Below, piece by piece: positions 16,883 through 26,632 of a stretch of 64,000 bases of DNA. The stretch is taken from positions 1-64,000 of the forward strand of contig NZ_ASJB01000004.1 in NCBI RefSeq assembly GCF_000478275.1, read 5' to 3'. Origin of the DNA: Amycolatopsis orientalis DSM 40040 = KCTC 9412. GTDB taxonomy: Bacteria > Actinomycetota > Actinomycetes > Mycobacteriales > Pseudonocardiaceae. Under the pieces are notes generated by a model, which saw only the letters and a list, made by a program, of their open reading frames with translations, ran no database searches and had not been told where the DNA came from. The number at the start of each line of letters is the position of its first letter. Position 1 is the stretch's first letter. Made by a program: the position numbers and the translations under genes.

Positions 16883-17851
16883 ATGCCGTCGACGCCGCAC
16901 ACCCTGACCCGAACCTGGCGCTTGGCCGTGCTCACCGGCCTGGCCGCGCTCGTCACCGCGGCCTGCGGAGGCGGGCCCGACGGGGCCGGCGGCCAGGAAC
17001 CCGCCGCCGTCGGCGCGCCCGCCGCGATCCCCGACACCGCCGCGCTGATCGCCGGGATCCAGAAGGACGCGGGTGTCGCCGGGACACTGCCCGCCAAGTA
17101 CGCGCAGGCCGGGATGGTGCACCTGGCGTCGAACCTGCAGTCCGCGCCGAACAACTTCTACGCCGCCGACGGCAAGACCCCGATCGGCTACGAGGTCGAC
17201 CTCGCCAAGGCCATCGGCGCCAAGCTGGGCGTCACCGTGCACCACCAGGACATGGCGTTCGGTTCCCTGATCACCAGCCTCCAGTCCGGCCGCGTCGACC
17301 TCACGATGGCCGCGATGAACGACACGAAGACCCGCCAGGCGCAGATCGACTTCGTCGACTACTTCTCCTCCGGCATCACGATCATGGTCCGCAAGGGAAA
17401 TCCCGACCGGATCGCGGGCCCGGACACGTTGTGCGGTAAGAACGTCGCCGTCGTCCAGGGCACCAGCCACCAGAAGTTCGCCGAGGAGCAGAACGGCAAA
17501 TGCGCGCAGGCCGGGAAGCCCGCGCTGACCGTGACCGCGACCGACAGCGACACCCAGAACCAGAACCAGCTCCGCACCGGCCGCGTCGCCGCCATCCTCA
17601 ACGACCTGCCCAGCGCGGTCTACATCTCGCGGACCGCGGGCGAGGGCAAGTTCTTCGAGGTCGTCCCGGGTGAGCCGATCAACGGCGGGCCGTACGGGAT
17701 CGGCGTCAACAAGGACAACAAGCCGCTGGCCGAGTCCGTCCAGAAGGCACTGCAGTCGCTGATCGCCGACGGCACCTACGGCAAGATCCTGCAGGCCTGG
17801 GGCGTCGAGCAGGGCGCGGTCAAGGAGGCGAAGCTCAATGGCGGAAGCTGA
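16883..17851 (+). CDS. Amino-acid ABC transporter substrate-binding lipoprotein
   Basis: The 322-residue family 3 solute-binding protein has a lipobox near residue 28 (LVTAACGGG). It has the usual IGYEVDLAKAIGAKLG and MNDTKTRQAQIDFVDYFSSGI segments of polar-amino-acid binders. GGAGG lies about 8 nt upstream of the ATG. It overlaps the permease gene by 14 bp and is the first gene of a four-gene operon. The ligand is an amino acid or related amine, not resolved by sequence. Confidence 0.88.
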   Translation: MPSTPHTLTRTWRLAVLTGLAALVTAACGGGPDGAGGQEPAAVGAPAAIPDTAALIAGIQKDAGVAGTLPAKYAQAGMVHLASNLQSAPNNFYAADGKTPIGYEVDLAKAIGAKLGVTVHHQDMAFGSLITSLQSGRVDLTMAAMNDTKTRQAQIDFVDYFSSGITIMVRKGNPDRIAGPDTLCGKNVAVVQGTSHQKFAEEQNGKCAQAGKPALTVTATDSDTQNQNQLRTGRVAAILNDLPSAVYISRTAGEGKFFEVVPGEPINGGPYGIGVNKDNKPLAESVQKALQSLIADGTYGKILQAWGVEQGAVKEAKLNGGS

Positions 17852-18729
17852 GCCGTTGCCGATCGTCCGGCTGCGGCACTGGGGCCGGTGGGTCAGCGCC
17901 GTCGTCATCCTGGCGTTGCTGGTCCTGCTCGGGATCGCACTCGGGAACGCGCAGATCCGGTGGGATTCGGTCCCGGAGTTCCTGTGGTACCGGGTGATGG
18001 CGGTCGGTCTGCTCAACACCGTGCTGCTCGCGGTGATCGCCCAGGGTTCGGCGATCGTCCTCGGGATCGTGATCGCGCTGATGCGCCGGTCGGTGAATCC
18101 GGTGGCGCGCTGGTTCGCCGCCGGTTACATCTGGCTGTTCCGCGGTCTTCCGGTGCTGCTGCAGATCCTGATCTGGTACAACCTGGCGCTGGTCTTCGAG
18201 TTCATCTCGATCCCGCTCCCGTTCGGCGGCTACCTGCTCCACGAGCAGACCAACGTCCTGATCACGGCGTTCACCGCGGCGCTGCTCGGCCTGGCGCTCA
18301 ACGAAAGCGCGTACATGGCGGAGATCGTCCGCGCCGGCCTGAACAGTGTCGACAGTGGACAGACGGAGGCGGCGAAGTCGATCGGGATGACCCCGGGCGC
18401 GACGCTGCGCCGGGTGGTGCTGCCGCAGGCGATGCGGGTGATCATCCCGCCGACCGGCAACGACTTCATCAACATGCTCAAGGGCACGTCGATGGCGTCG
18501 GTGATCGGCGTGACCGAACTGATCCACGCCGCCAACAACATCTCGTCCAACAACCTGCTGGTGATGGAGACCCTGCTGGCCGCGGCGGTCTGGTACATGG
18601 TCGTGGTGACCGTCGCCGGGGTCGGGCAGCACTATCTGGAGCGCGCCTTCGATTCGGAGGACCGGGCGAGCGGGCCGTTCTCCCGTGCCGCCAAGGCCCT
18701 GCGCACCGCGCCGCTGGTGAGGAGTGAAC

Positions 18730-18737
<8 letters not shown>
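17838..18737 (+). CDS. Amino-acid ABC transporter permease
   Basis: The 299-residue HisM/GlnP-type permease has about five transmembrane helices. The ABC-ATPase docking loop is [21 protein letters not shown]. Fused-subunit features are absent, so it likely works as a homodimer. Its start lies inside the binding-protein gene and its end overlaps the ATPase start, indicating translational coupling. Confidence 0.9.
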
Positions 18738-19493
<756 letters not shown>

Positions 19494-19497
<4 letters not shown>

Positions 19498-21224
19498 CGC
19501 GGCTCTCCCCGCGGTACCTGCTGCAGTTCGACGAACCGGCCGGGTACCTCGACTTCGCCCGGTTCGGCCCGCCGTCGCACGCCGTACTCGACACGACGGC
19601 GAGCCTGCTCCACTCCTCGACCAGGGCCGGTCCGTCCACTGTGGACGACCTGATGCGGCAGGAGACGAGGGCCAAGGCGGCCGCGGCGCGTCTTTCCGGC
19701 AGCGACACCGACCACACGGTGCTCTTGCCGCACACCAGTCTCGGACTGTTCCAGGCCGCGTTCAACGCCCCGTCCGGCGAGGCGCTGGTCTCGTCGGCGG
19801 AGTTCCCGGCCAACACCTATCCGTGGGCGCGCGCCGAACAGGCGGGACGGCTGACCGTGCGGCGGCTGCCGCTGGGACACGTCACGGCGGACGCGGTCAA
19901 GGCGGCGCTGACGCCGGAGACTTCGCTGGTCAGTGTGAGCGCGGTCGACTTCCGCACCGGATACCGCGCCGATCTGGCGGCGATCCGGGAAGTGGTGGGC
20001 GACCGGCTGCTCGTCGTCGACGGGATCCAGGGCTTCGGTGTCACCGAGGCGCCGTGGGAGGTCGCCGACGTGCTCGTCGTCGGCGGTCAGAAATGGCTGC
20101 GGGCGGGCTGGGGCACCGGATTCGCCGTGCTGTCCGACCGCGCGCTGGAGCGGATGGAACCCATCCTGTCCGGCTGGACCGGCGCCCGTGACCCGGGACT
20201 GTTCGACGACGAGATCCACCCGGCCGACGACACCGCGGCCGCGTGGTCGCTCTCGAACCTGAGCCCGATCACCTCGGGCGCGTTCGCGGCCGCGCTGGAA
20301 CTGGTCGAAGAGGCGGGCGTCGCGGCCATCTCCGGCCGGATCGCCGAACGCGTCGGCGAACTCGAAGAGGTGGTGAAATCCGTCGGGGGAGAGGTGGTTT
20401 CGGCCGTCGGGCGCCGCGCCGGGATCCTCGCCTTCACGTGGGAAGGGCACGCCGCCGAACAGATCGGCTCCGCGCTGGCGGACGCCGGGATCGCCGCGAC
20501 CGTACGGCCCGAGCACGTCCGGCTGTCCCCGCACGCGTCGACGCCGGCGAGTGCGGCCGAACAGGTGCGGACGGCGTTGGAACGTCTGAGGAAACCGGCC
20601 ACCGTGATCGCTCCGTGCGTTCCGGCGGCGGGGGTGGCGTCGAGCGATCTGCTCACGGCGCTCGTCCCGGCGGTGCACGCGCTCGCCGCGATGCTGGGGC
20701 CGGGCAACGAGGTCCTGCTGCACGACCTGAGCAGGCTGCCGGACTCGATCGTCGCCATCGCCGGGGACCTCACCGGCCGGACGGTCGGCGGCCCGATGAC
20801 GGATCTGCTGCTGGGCCTGGTCCGCCGCGGTACCACGCAGGATCTGACGAACTACGAGACCCACGGCCCCGACGGCCGCGCGATCCGGTCGTCGACGTTG
20901 TTCCTGCGGGACGCCGACGGCGTCGCGATCGGCTGTCTGTGCGTGAACCGGCTGACCGACGGCGCGCCGAAGGCCGACGGGCACGAACCGGAGACGTTCC
21001 CACCGGACGTCGACAGCCTGCAGCGGTTCCTGGTCGGTCGCGCGGTGGCGAAGGCAGGGATCCCGGTGGACCTGATGAAGAAGCGGCACAAGGCGGCCGT
21101 GGTCCGCGAACTGGACGAGGCCGGGTTCTTCCTCATCAAGGATTCGGTGGACCACCTCGCCGGGGAACTCGACGTCACGCGGTACACGATCTACAACTAC
21201 CTGAACGAGATCCGGGGCACCTAG
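19494..21224 (+). CDS. Class V aminotransferase fused to YheO/DauR-type PAS-HTH regulator
   Basis: The 576-residue protein has two parts. Residues 1-368 form a fold-type I PLP enzyme of aminotransferase class V (kynureninase/cysteine-desulfurase-like): D176 in [10 protein letters not shown] and the Schiff-base lysine K200 in [11 protein letters not shown]. Residues about 385-490 are a YheO-type PAS domain ([53 protein letters not shown]). Residues about 510-576 are its HTH_22 domain ([20 protein letters not shown]). DauR of this class regulates D-arginine catabolism. The start overlaps the ABC ATPase stop by 4 bp. It probably senses an imported amino acid or PLP adduct and controls its own operon, which is inference. 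Confidence 0.85.
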
Positions 21225-21272
21225 CGCGTGTTGTGAACGGGACTTTCATCGTGGTTCGCGGTGCAGACCGTG

Positions 21273-21292
21273 GCAAGTAGTCGACTACTTGC
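21273..21292. repeat. 20-bp palindrome with TAGTCGACTA core
   Basis: GCAAGTAGTC/GACTACTTGC is perfect. It lies 49 bp after the aminotransferase-regulator stop. A weaker copy with arms CGCAAGTAG/CTAGTTGCG is at 21773-21794, and the core is shared with 5411-5438. It is probably a terminator-type element. Confidence 0.55.
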
Positions 21293-21411
21293 GAGGTGAG
21301 GGGCCCTTCACGGAAACTCGACCGAACTGTCTCGAACCCGAAGACTGGGGTGTGTTCATAACGCTTTTTCATCCTTGAGTAGCTATGTGGGCGGTGGTTG
21401 ATTCCCAAGCA

Positions 21412-21501
21412 TGGACTCGATGATCGCCACAGACGATCCACAAGCACCAGCAGTCACCACAGCCGCGCCTGAGCCAGTGGGCCACGGTCGTGAGCGGTAA
21501 T
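21412..21501 (+). other. Orphan 29-codon fragment in palindrome-rich spacer
   Basis: An ATG opens MDSMIATDDPQAPAVTTAAP and continues to VGHGRER before TAA at about 21499-21501. The stop lies within the left arm of the 21486-21516 inverted repeat. AT-richer promoter-like sequence precedes it (21355-21400). It could be the 5' remnant of a gene whose body was lost or replaced by the palindromic element. No family is recognised. Confidence 0.25.
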
Positions 21502-21761
21502 GATGGTTCTATTGAGAGGTAAGGCGAACATGGCTGGGTGGTGCGCTCCGGGGTCGGGTGGGGTTTTCGTGGCCTGGGGTGTCCTGAAGGCCCCCTTTCT
21601 GACGTGGAACGTCTCGAAGGTTCCCTTCAGAACGGGATCCGGGCCCGTGTTTCGGAGCCGGTGTCCCTAATGTGGCATTGGAGACCTTGAACGTCTCCAA
21701 TGCCACATTGGGGACACATTTGCCCTACCCCTCAATAGAACGACACTTACCACTCACGACC
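21486..21761. repeat. Composite inverted-repeat element, 276 bp
   Basis: Related arms at 21486-21516 (GGTCGTGAGCGGTAATGATG and on) and 21731-21761 (reverse complement GGTCGTGAGTGGTAAGTGTC and on, ending TTCTATTGAG) flank about 215 bp. Inside are two more hairpins: CTGAAGG...CCTTCAG (about 21584-21630) and the long stem at 21661-21717. The arms match the solo palindromes at 36781-36828 and 43728-43775. No coding sequence is supported inside. The rest of the 580-bp spacer shows nothing else recognisable. Confidence 0.5.
21661..21717. repeat. 25-bp-stem hairpin with 7-nt loop
   Basis: Arms 21661-21685 and 21693-21717 pair at 24 of 25 positions around the loop CTTGAAC. The stem contains AATGTGGCATTGGAGAC. 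It sits at the centre of the composite element between convergent genes. Confidence 0.65.
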
Positions 21762-21772
21762 GGACCTGACCT

Positions 21773-21794
21773 CGCAAGTAGCCGACTAGTTGCG
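21773..21794. repeat. Degenerate TAG..CTA palindrome
   Basis: CGCAAGTAG and CTAGTTGCG pair at 8 of 9 positions around CCGA. It lies just after the glycosyltransferase stop (21807, minus strand) and mirrors the element at 21273-21292, so the spacer is bracketed by this pair. Confidence 0.45.
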
Positions 21795-21806
21795 ACGGCC
21801 GTGCGC

Positions 21807-22979
21807 CTACTTCAGGAAGGACTCGACGGCATCGGCCGCCCGCCCGGCCCCGCCGTTCGCCCGCGTCTCGGCCTGGATCTCGGCGAGCCGCGCGGCCACC
21901 GAGGGCGATCCGGCCACCCTTTCGACCGCGGCCCGCAACGTCGAGGCGGTCACGTCCGAAGCCGCGAGTTCCTCACCGACGCCCAGTTCCGCCAGCTTCG
22001 CCGCGTTGCCGAAACCGTCGGTGGCCAGCGGGATCGCGACGGTCGGCACGCCGTACCACAGCGATTCCGTGCTGCCGCCCATCCCGGCGTGCGTGATGAA
22101 CGCCGACGCGGCCTCCAACACCGCGAGCTGCGGGACGAACGGGTGTACCTCGATATGCCCTGGCAGCGGCCCGAGGGCGGCCGGATCGGTCTGGCCGATC
22201 GAGATGACCACATGCCAGTCCGCGTCACGGAACCCGTCCACGCACGCGCGGAACAGGTCGACCTGGTCGGTGAACGCGGTGCCGAGCGACATCAGCAGGA
22301 CCTTCTTGCCGTTGTCCGGCGGGGTCCAGCTTCGGTCGGCGAGGCGTTCCGGGTCCAGTGCCGGGCCGACGAAGCGGACCGACGGCGGAACCCGGTCGAC
22401 GTTGGGCTGCATGGCCCTCGGGAGCAGCGCCAGCACCTGCGGCGGATGGGAGATCCACTCCCAGGCGTCGGCGTCGATCCCGTTTTCCTTCAGCCACGCG
22501 GTGTAGGTGGCGTGATAGTCCATTCCGGACGGTGAGGTCCGGATCGACGTCAGCATCTCGCCCAGATCCTCTTCGTAGCCGTCCCAAGCGACGTACGTCG
22601 GCGACAACTGCACGGCCGGGACGTCGTAGCGCCTGCCCAGGATCGGGGCCGGGAGGCCGCCGATGTCGTACAGCAGCAGGTCCGGGCGGTTCTCGTCGTA
22701 GAAGCCGGTCAGCACCGGCATCGCCTGGACGCCCTCGTCGAGGAAGACCCGCATCTGCGAGGCGGGATCCTCCGGCCACGCGGACTGGTCGCCGAGCGGG
22801 AGGATCGACGGATGCGGGACGACCTCGGCGCCGGTCGGTGCGATCAGCCCGGTGAGCGGCTCGCCCACGGCGTAGCTGACCCGGTGCCCGCGAGCGACCA
22901 GCTCACGGATGACGGCCAGCGACGGGTAGATGTGACTCGGCGCGGTGCAGCCGATCATCGCGATGTGTTGCTTCTGCAT
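21807..22979 (-). CDS. GT1-family (macrolide-type) glycosyltransferase
   Basis: The 390-residue GT-B protein of the MGT/OleD group begins QKQHIAMIGCTAPSHIYPSL, where the His is the usual GT1 catalytic base. The C-terminal nucleotide-sugar signature is FITHAGMGGSTESLWYGVPT followed by VAIPLATDGFGN. The final DQ of the classical motif is DG here. Such enzymes glycosylate macrolides, polyenes or small phenolics, often for self-resistance. No biosynthetic cluster surrounds it, so a detoxifying role is most likely. Confidence 0.85.
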   Translation of the reverse strand: MQKQHIAMIGCTAPSHIYPSLAVIRELVARGHRVSYAVGEPLTGLIAPTGAEVVPHPSILPLGDQSAWPEDPASQMRVFLDEGVQAMPVLTGFYDENRPDLLLYDIGGLPAPILGRRYDVPAVQLSPTYVAWDGYEEDLGEMLTSIRTSPSGMDYHATYTAWLKENGIDADAWEWISHPPQVLALLPRAMQPNVDRVPPSVRFVGPALDPERLADRSWTPPDNGKKVLLMSLGTAFTDQVDLFRACVDGFRDADWHVVISIGQTDPAALGPLPGHIEVHPFVPQLAVLEAASAFITHAGMGGSTESLWYGVPTVAIPLATDGFGNAAKLAELGVGEELAASDVTASTLRAAVERVAGSPSVAARLAEIQAETRANGGAGRAADAVESFLK

Positions 22980-23134
22980 GATGTCCTGTCCGGGTTCGTG
23001 AAGGGAACGTCAGACGGCGCGCAGAAAGGGGGCCACCCGGTCGCGGGCGGCCCTGCGGTCACGCCGTCTCAGGCGGTGCGCATCCGGATGTAGTAGGTCA
23101 TGATCGACACCGTAGCGCCCGCCGCGTGCCCGCC

Positions 23135-23152
23135 CAACCGATTAACCGGTTG
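23135..23152. promoter_or_regulatory. CAACCG-N6-CGGTTG operator
   Basis: A perfect inverted repeat CAACCG/CGGTTG with ATTAAC between lies in the 290-bp divergent region between the glycosyltransferase and the secreted hydrolase. It overlaps a further AACCGGTT core. It is a candidate TetR/MarR-type site. The rest of the region shows no other structure I can support. Confidence 0.4.
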
Positions 23153-23269
23153 CCCGGTTTGCCGCGATCGGGACCCGCCGTTGGTAGGGACCTTCGCCGG
23201 AGGGGTTCCCGTCGGCACGGTCGTGGATAGGGTTTCTGGGCTTTCACCTTGGAGGGAAAGGGAGAAACC

Positions 23270-24838
23270 GTGAGACGTGTTCTCATCACCGCGCTGGCCG
23301 TGGCCACACTGGCTTCGGTCGCGGTGACCGCTCCGGCCGTCGCCGCGGAAGAGGCGCAGCCTGCCGAGACGATCACCTGGGCCGCGTGCACCGACCCGGC
23401 GCTCGTCACCGCCGGCGCCGAATGCGGCACCCTGTCCGTGCCGCTGGACTACTCGAGGCCCCGCGGCGAAAAGATCCAGCTCGCGCTCAGCCGCGTCAAG
23501 CACAAGACGCCGGAGGCGCAGTACCAAGGCGTCATGCTCACCAACCCGGGCGGCCCCGGCGGATCCGGGCTGCTACTGGCGACCCGCGGGACGCGGGTGC
23601 CGAACCACGCCGGTGACGCCTACGACTGGGTCGGTTTCGACCCGCGCGGCGTCGGCGCCAGCAAACCCGCGCTTTCGTGCATTCCCGACTACATGGACTA
23701 CAACCGGCCGAACTACGTGCCGACGACGCCGCGGCTGGAGAAGACCTGGTTGCAGCGCTCGAAGTCCTATGCCGAAGCGTGCGCCAAGAACAACAGCCGC
23801 GCGCTGCTCGACAACATCAAGACGACCGACACGGTCAAGGACATGGAGAGCATCCGCAAGGCACTCGGCGCGGAACAGCTGAACTTCTACGGGTACTCCT
23901 ACGGCACCTACCTCGGCCAGGTCTATGGAACGCTGTTCCCGCAGCACGTCCGCCGGATGATCCTCGATTCCACTGTGGACCCTCGTAATGTCTGGTACCA
24001 GGCCAACCTCAACCAGGACGTCGCCTTCGACGTCAACCTCAACATCTGGTTCGGCTGGGTCGCGCGGCACGACGACGTCTACCACCTCGGCAAGACGCAG
24101 GCCGCGGTCAAGCAGGTCTTCGACGAGCAGCTGAAGAAGGTGGCCGCCGTCCCGGCGGGCGGGGTCATCGGACCGGACGAGCTCCTCGACGTCTTCCAGC
24201 AGGCTTCCTACTACCAGCTGCGGTGGACGCTGCTCGGCAACGCCTTGGCGAAGTTCGTCAACAACGGTGACTGGCAGACGATGAAGGGGTTGTTCGAGAC
24301 CTTCGGTGGTCGCGGCGACGACAACGGTTACGCGGTCTACCTCGCCGTGCAGTGCACGGACGTCAAGTGGCCGCAGAGCTGGCAGCAGTGGAAGTCCGAC
24401 AACTGGCGGACCTATCAGAAGGCGCCGTACTTCACCTGGCAGAACGCCTGGTTCAACGCGCCCTGCCTGTACTGGCCGTCGAAGCCGGGCAAGCCGGTCA
24501 AGGTCGACGGCAAGAAGGTGCCGAGTGTGCTGATGATCGGCGAGACCCTCGACGCGGCGACGCCGTACGAAGGCAGCCTTGAGGTGCGCAGCCGGTTCCC
24601 CGGCGCCCGCCTGATCGGTGAGCCGGGCGGCACGAGCCACGCGATCACCCCGCGCGGCAACGCCTGCGTCGACAACCGGATCGCCGACTACCTGGCGACC
24701 GGGGCCCTGCCCGATCGCAAGCCGGGCCGCACGGCCGACGTCGAATGCGCGCCACTGCCGCTTCCGGTGCCACCTCCGGCACCCGCCGCTGCTTCGGCTT
24801 CGGCCCCTGAAGCTGCCCTCTCCCGGGTGCCCGCCTAG
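23270..24838 (+). CDS. Secreted alpha/beta-hydrolase, tripeptidyl aminopeptidase type
   Basis: GTG 23270 follows GGGAGA. The 522-residue protein has a Sec signal (VRRVLITALAVATLASVAVT then APAVAAEE). The alpha/beta-hydrolase has the oxyanion region NPGGPGGSG, nucleophile elbow GYSYGTYLG (Ser catalytic), and the TAP-like C-terminal domain with the catalytic-acid region MIGETLDAATPYE and His in GGTSHAI. This is the SlpD/tripeptidyl-aminopeptidase family of actinomycetes, which removes N-terminal tripeptides from secreted proteins or peptides. A Pro/Ala tail ends the protein. A 23-bp hairpin follows the stop. Confidence 0.87.
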   Translation: MRRVLITALAVATLASVAVTAPAVAAEEAQPAETITWAACTDPALVTAGAECGTLSVPLDYSRPRGEKIQLALSRVKHKTPEAQYQGVMLTNPGGPGGSGLLLATRGTRVPNHAGDAYDWVGFDPRGVGASKPALSCIPDYMDYNRPNYVPTTPRLEKTWLQRSKSYAEACAKNNSRALLDNIKTTDTVKDMESIRKALGAEQLNFYGYSYGTYLGQVYGTLFPQHVRRMILDSTVDPRNVWYQANLNQDVAFDVNLNIWFGWVARHDDVYHLGKTQAAVKQVFDEQLKKVAAVPAGGVIGPDELLDVFQQASYYQLRWTLLGNALAKFVNNGDWQTMKGLFETFGGRGDDNGYAVYLAVQCTDVKWPQSWQQWKSDNWRTYQKAPYFTWQNAWFNAPCLYWPSKPGKPVKVDGKKVPSVLMIGETLDAATPYEGSLEVRSRFPGARLIGEPGGTSHAITPRGNACVDNRIADYLATGALPDRKPGRTADVECAPLPLPVPPPAPAAASASAPEAALSRVPA

Positions 24839-24844
24839 CAGAAG

Positions 24845-24897
24845 TCCGTGAAGGCCTCCTTCCCTACCTTGAGCGTAGGGAAGGAGGCCTTCACGGA
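24845..24897. terminator. 23-bp-stem hairpin after the secreted hydrolase
   Basis: A perfect stem (24845-24867 with 24875-24897) with the loop CTTGAGC starts 7 bp past the stop. The stem core GTGAAGGCCTCCTTCCC is close to the hairpin at 16729-16783. It is probably the terminator. Confidence 0.7.
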
Positions 24898-24921
24898 TTC
24901 CTGGGGTTTCCGAGGCAGGGG

Positions 24922-24963
24922 ACTTTGTGTTACAAAGTGCGTATCGACTTTGTGGTTCAGAGT
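24922..24963 (+). promoter_or_regulatory. Tandem ACTTTG-type operators
   Basis: ACTTTGTGTTACAAAGT (24922-24938, arms ACTTTG/CAAAGT) is followed 25 bp later by ACTTTGTGGTTCAGAGT (24947-24963), matching at 14 of 17 positions. They lie immediately before the ABC exporter operon, which encodes its own winged-helix regulator. Autoregulation by that protein is the simplest reading. Confidence 0.55.
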
Positions 24964-24981
24964 GCTCGAAGGGGGAGAGTC

Positions 24982-25884
24982 ATGGCGGACGCGTTCAGCC
25001 TCGAAGGGCTGAGGAAGCGCTTCGGAGACGTCCTGGCCGTCGACGACGTCAGTGTGCGGGCCGCGCCGGGGGAGGTGGTGGCGTTGCTGGGGCCCAACGG
25101 CGCGGGCAAGTCGACCACGATCGACATGCTGCTGGGCCTGACCAGGCCGGATTCGGGGCAGGTGCGGGTCGCCGGGCTCCGCCCGGCCGAGGCGATGGAC
25201 CGGGGTGTGGTCGGCGCGATGGCACAGAACGGGACGCTGCTCAGGGACGCCACGGTCGCCGAACTCGTCGGCCTGTTCGCCTCGCTGCACCGGAACCCGC
25301 TGCCGGTCCGCGAGGTGCTCGAGCGGGCAGGCGTCACCGAGTACGCGAACCGCCGCTGCGGGAAGCTTTCCGGCGGCGAGCAGCAGCGGGTGCGCTTCGC
25401 GCTCGCCCTGGTCGGCGATCCGGATCTGCTGGTGCTCGACGAGCCGACGGCGGCGATGGACGTCGACGGGCGGCGCCGGTTCTGGGCGTCGATGCGCGAG
25501 TACACCGGGACGGGCCGGACGGTCCTCTTCGCGACGCATTACCTCGCCGAGGCCGAGGACTACGCCGACCGCGTCGTACTCATGCGCCACGGCCGGGTCG
25601 TCGCGGACGGACCGGTGGGCGAGGTGCGGGCCGCGGTCGCCGGCCGGGTGCTGCGGGCCGTCGTCCCGGACGCCACCGAAACCGCGCTGGCCGCCTTGCC
25701 CGGGGTGTCCCGGGCGGCGCTGCGGGCCGGGCACGCGGAGCTGAGTTGCGCCGATTCCGACGCCGCCATCCGCGGTCTGCTGCGTGAGTTCCCGCTCGCC
25801 GCGAACATCGAGATCACCGCCGTCGGGCTGGAAGAGGCTTTCATCGCGCTCACCGCTGATGAGGCCGAAGGAGCGTTGAAATGA
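24982..25884 (+). CDS. ABC-2 exporter ATPase (DrrA-type)
   Basis: The 300-residue protein from ATG 24982 (GGGGGAGAG upstream) has Walker A GPNGAGKST, signature LSGGEQQRVRFALAL, Walker B LLVLDEPTAAMD and H-loop FATHYLAEAE. The C-terminal extension after about residue 215 is the usual DrrA-type domain. It powers the permease encoded next and probably exports a drug, lipid or other hydrophobic molecule. Its stop overlaps the permease start (ATGA). Confidence 0.88.
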   Translation: MADAFSLEGLRKRFGDVLAVDDVSVRAAPGEVVALLGPNGAGKSTTIDMLLGLTRPDSGQVRVAGLRPAEAMDRGVVGAMAQNGTLLRDATVAELVGLFASLHRNPLPVREVLERAGVTEYANRRCGKLSGGEQQRVRFALALVGDPDLLVLDEPTAAMDVDGRRRFWASMREYTGTGRTVLFATHYLAEAEDYADRVVLMRHGRVVADGPVGEVRAAVAGRVLRAVVPDATETALAALPGVSRAALRAGHAELSCADSDAAIRGLLREFPLAANIEITAVGLEEAFIALTADEAEGALK

Positions 25885-26612
25885 ACCTGGACTACCTCGC
25901 GCTGGAGATCAAGCGCATCATCCGCAGTCCGCAGTTCGCGGTGTTCACCATCGGCATGCCACTGGCGATGTTCCTGGTGTTCGGCGGGATCTTCGGCGCC
26001 CGCGAACTCGCGCCCGGGATCTCGACCGCGACGGTGACCATGGTGAACATGGCCGCGTACGGCGCCATGACCGCCGCGTTGTTCACCGGCACCCGCGTCG
26101 CCACCGAACGCACCGACGGCTGGCAGCGCACCTTGCGGCTGACGCCGATGCGGGCGCCCGGCTATCTGCTGGTGAAGGTGTCGGCGGGACTGTTCGTCGC
26201 GCTGCCCGTGCTGCTGGTGATCTTCGCGGCGGGGATGATCCGCGGCATCCGGCTCGAAACCGGCCAGTGGCTGGCGATCTTCGGCGCGCTGTGGCTCGGC
26301 ACGCTGCCGTTCGCCGTACTGGGCCTGATGATCGGCCTGTTCGGCAAGGGCGACACCGTCCAGGCGGTGGCCGGTGCGCTGATGCTGCCGCTGGGCATGT
26401 TCGGCGGGCTGTGGATCCCGCTGCAGGTCCTGCCCGGCTGGATGGACACCGCCGCGCACCTCATGCCGACGTACTGGCTTGGCGAGATCGGCCGCGCGCC
26501 GGTGCTGGGCTCCCCGGGTCTGCCGACCGCCGTACTGGTGCTCGCGGCCTGGCTGATCGTGCCCGCACTCGTGGTGATGGCGAGGTTCCGGCTTGACACG
26601 GCGAGGCTGTGA
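25881..26612 (+). CDS. ABC-2 exporter permease
   Basis: The 243-residue protein has six hydrophobic segments typical of ABC-2 permeases (for example FAVFTIGMPLAMFLVFGGIF and LPVLLVIFAAGMI). It is coupled to the ATPase gene by a 4-bp overlap. The substrate is unknown. Confidence 0.85.
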   Translation: MNLDYLALEIKRIIRSPQFAVFTIGMPLAMFLVFGGIFGARELAPGISTATVTMVNMAAYGAMTAALFTGTRVATERTDGWQRTLRLTPMRAPGYLLVKVSAGLFVALPVLLVIFAAGMIRGIRLETGQWLAIFGALWLGTLPFAVLGLMIGLFGKGDTVQAVAGALMLPLGMFGGLWIPLQVLPGWMDTAAHLMPTYWLGEIGRAPVLGSPGLPTAVLVLAAWLIVPALVVMARFRLDTARL

Positions 26613-26632
26613 ACCCGTGTTAGCTTTCCGAG

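Noticed and set aside
21225..21806. Insertion sequence in the palindrome-rich spacer
   Set aside because: No transposase frame, no target-site duplication and only hairpin repeats are visible.
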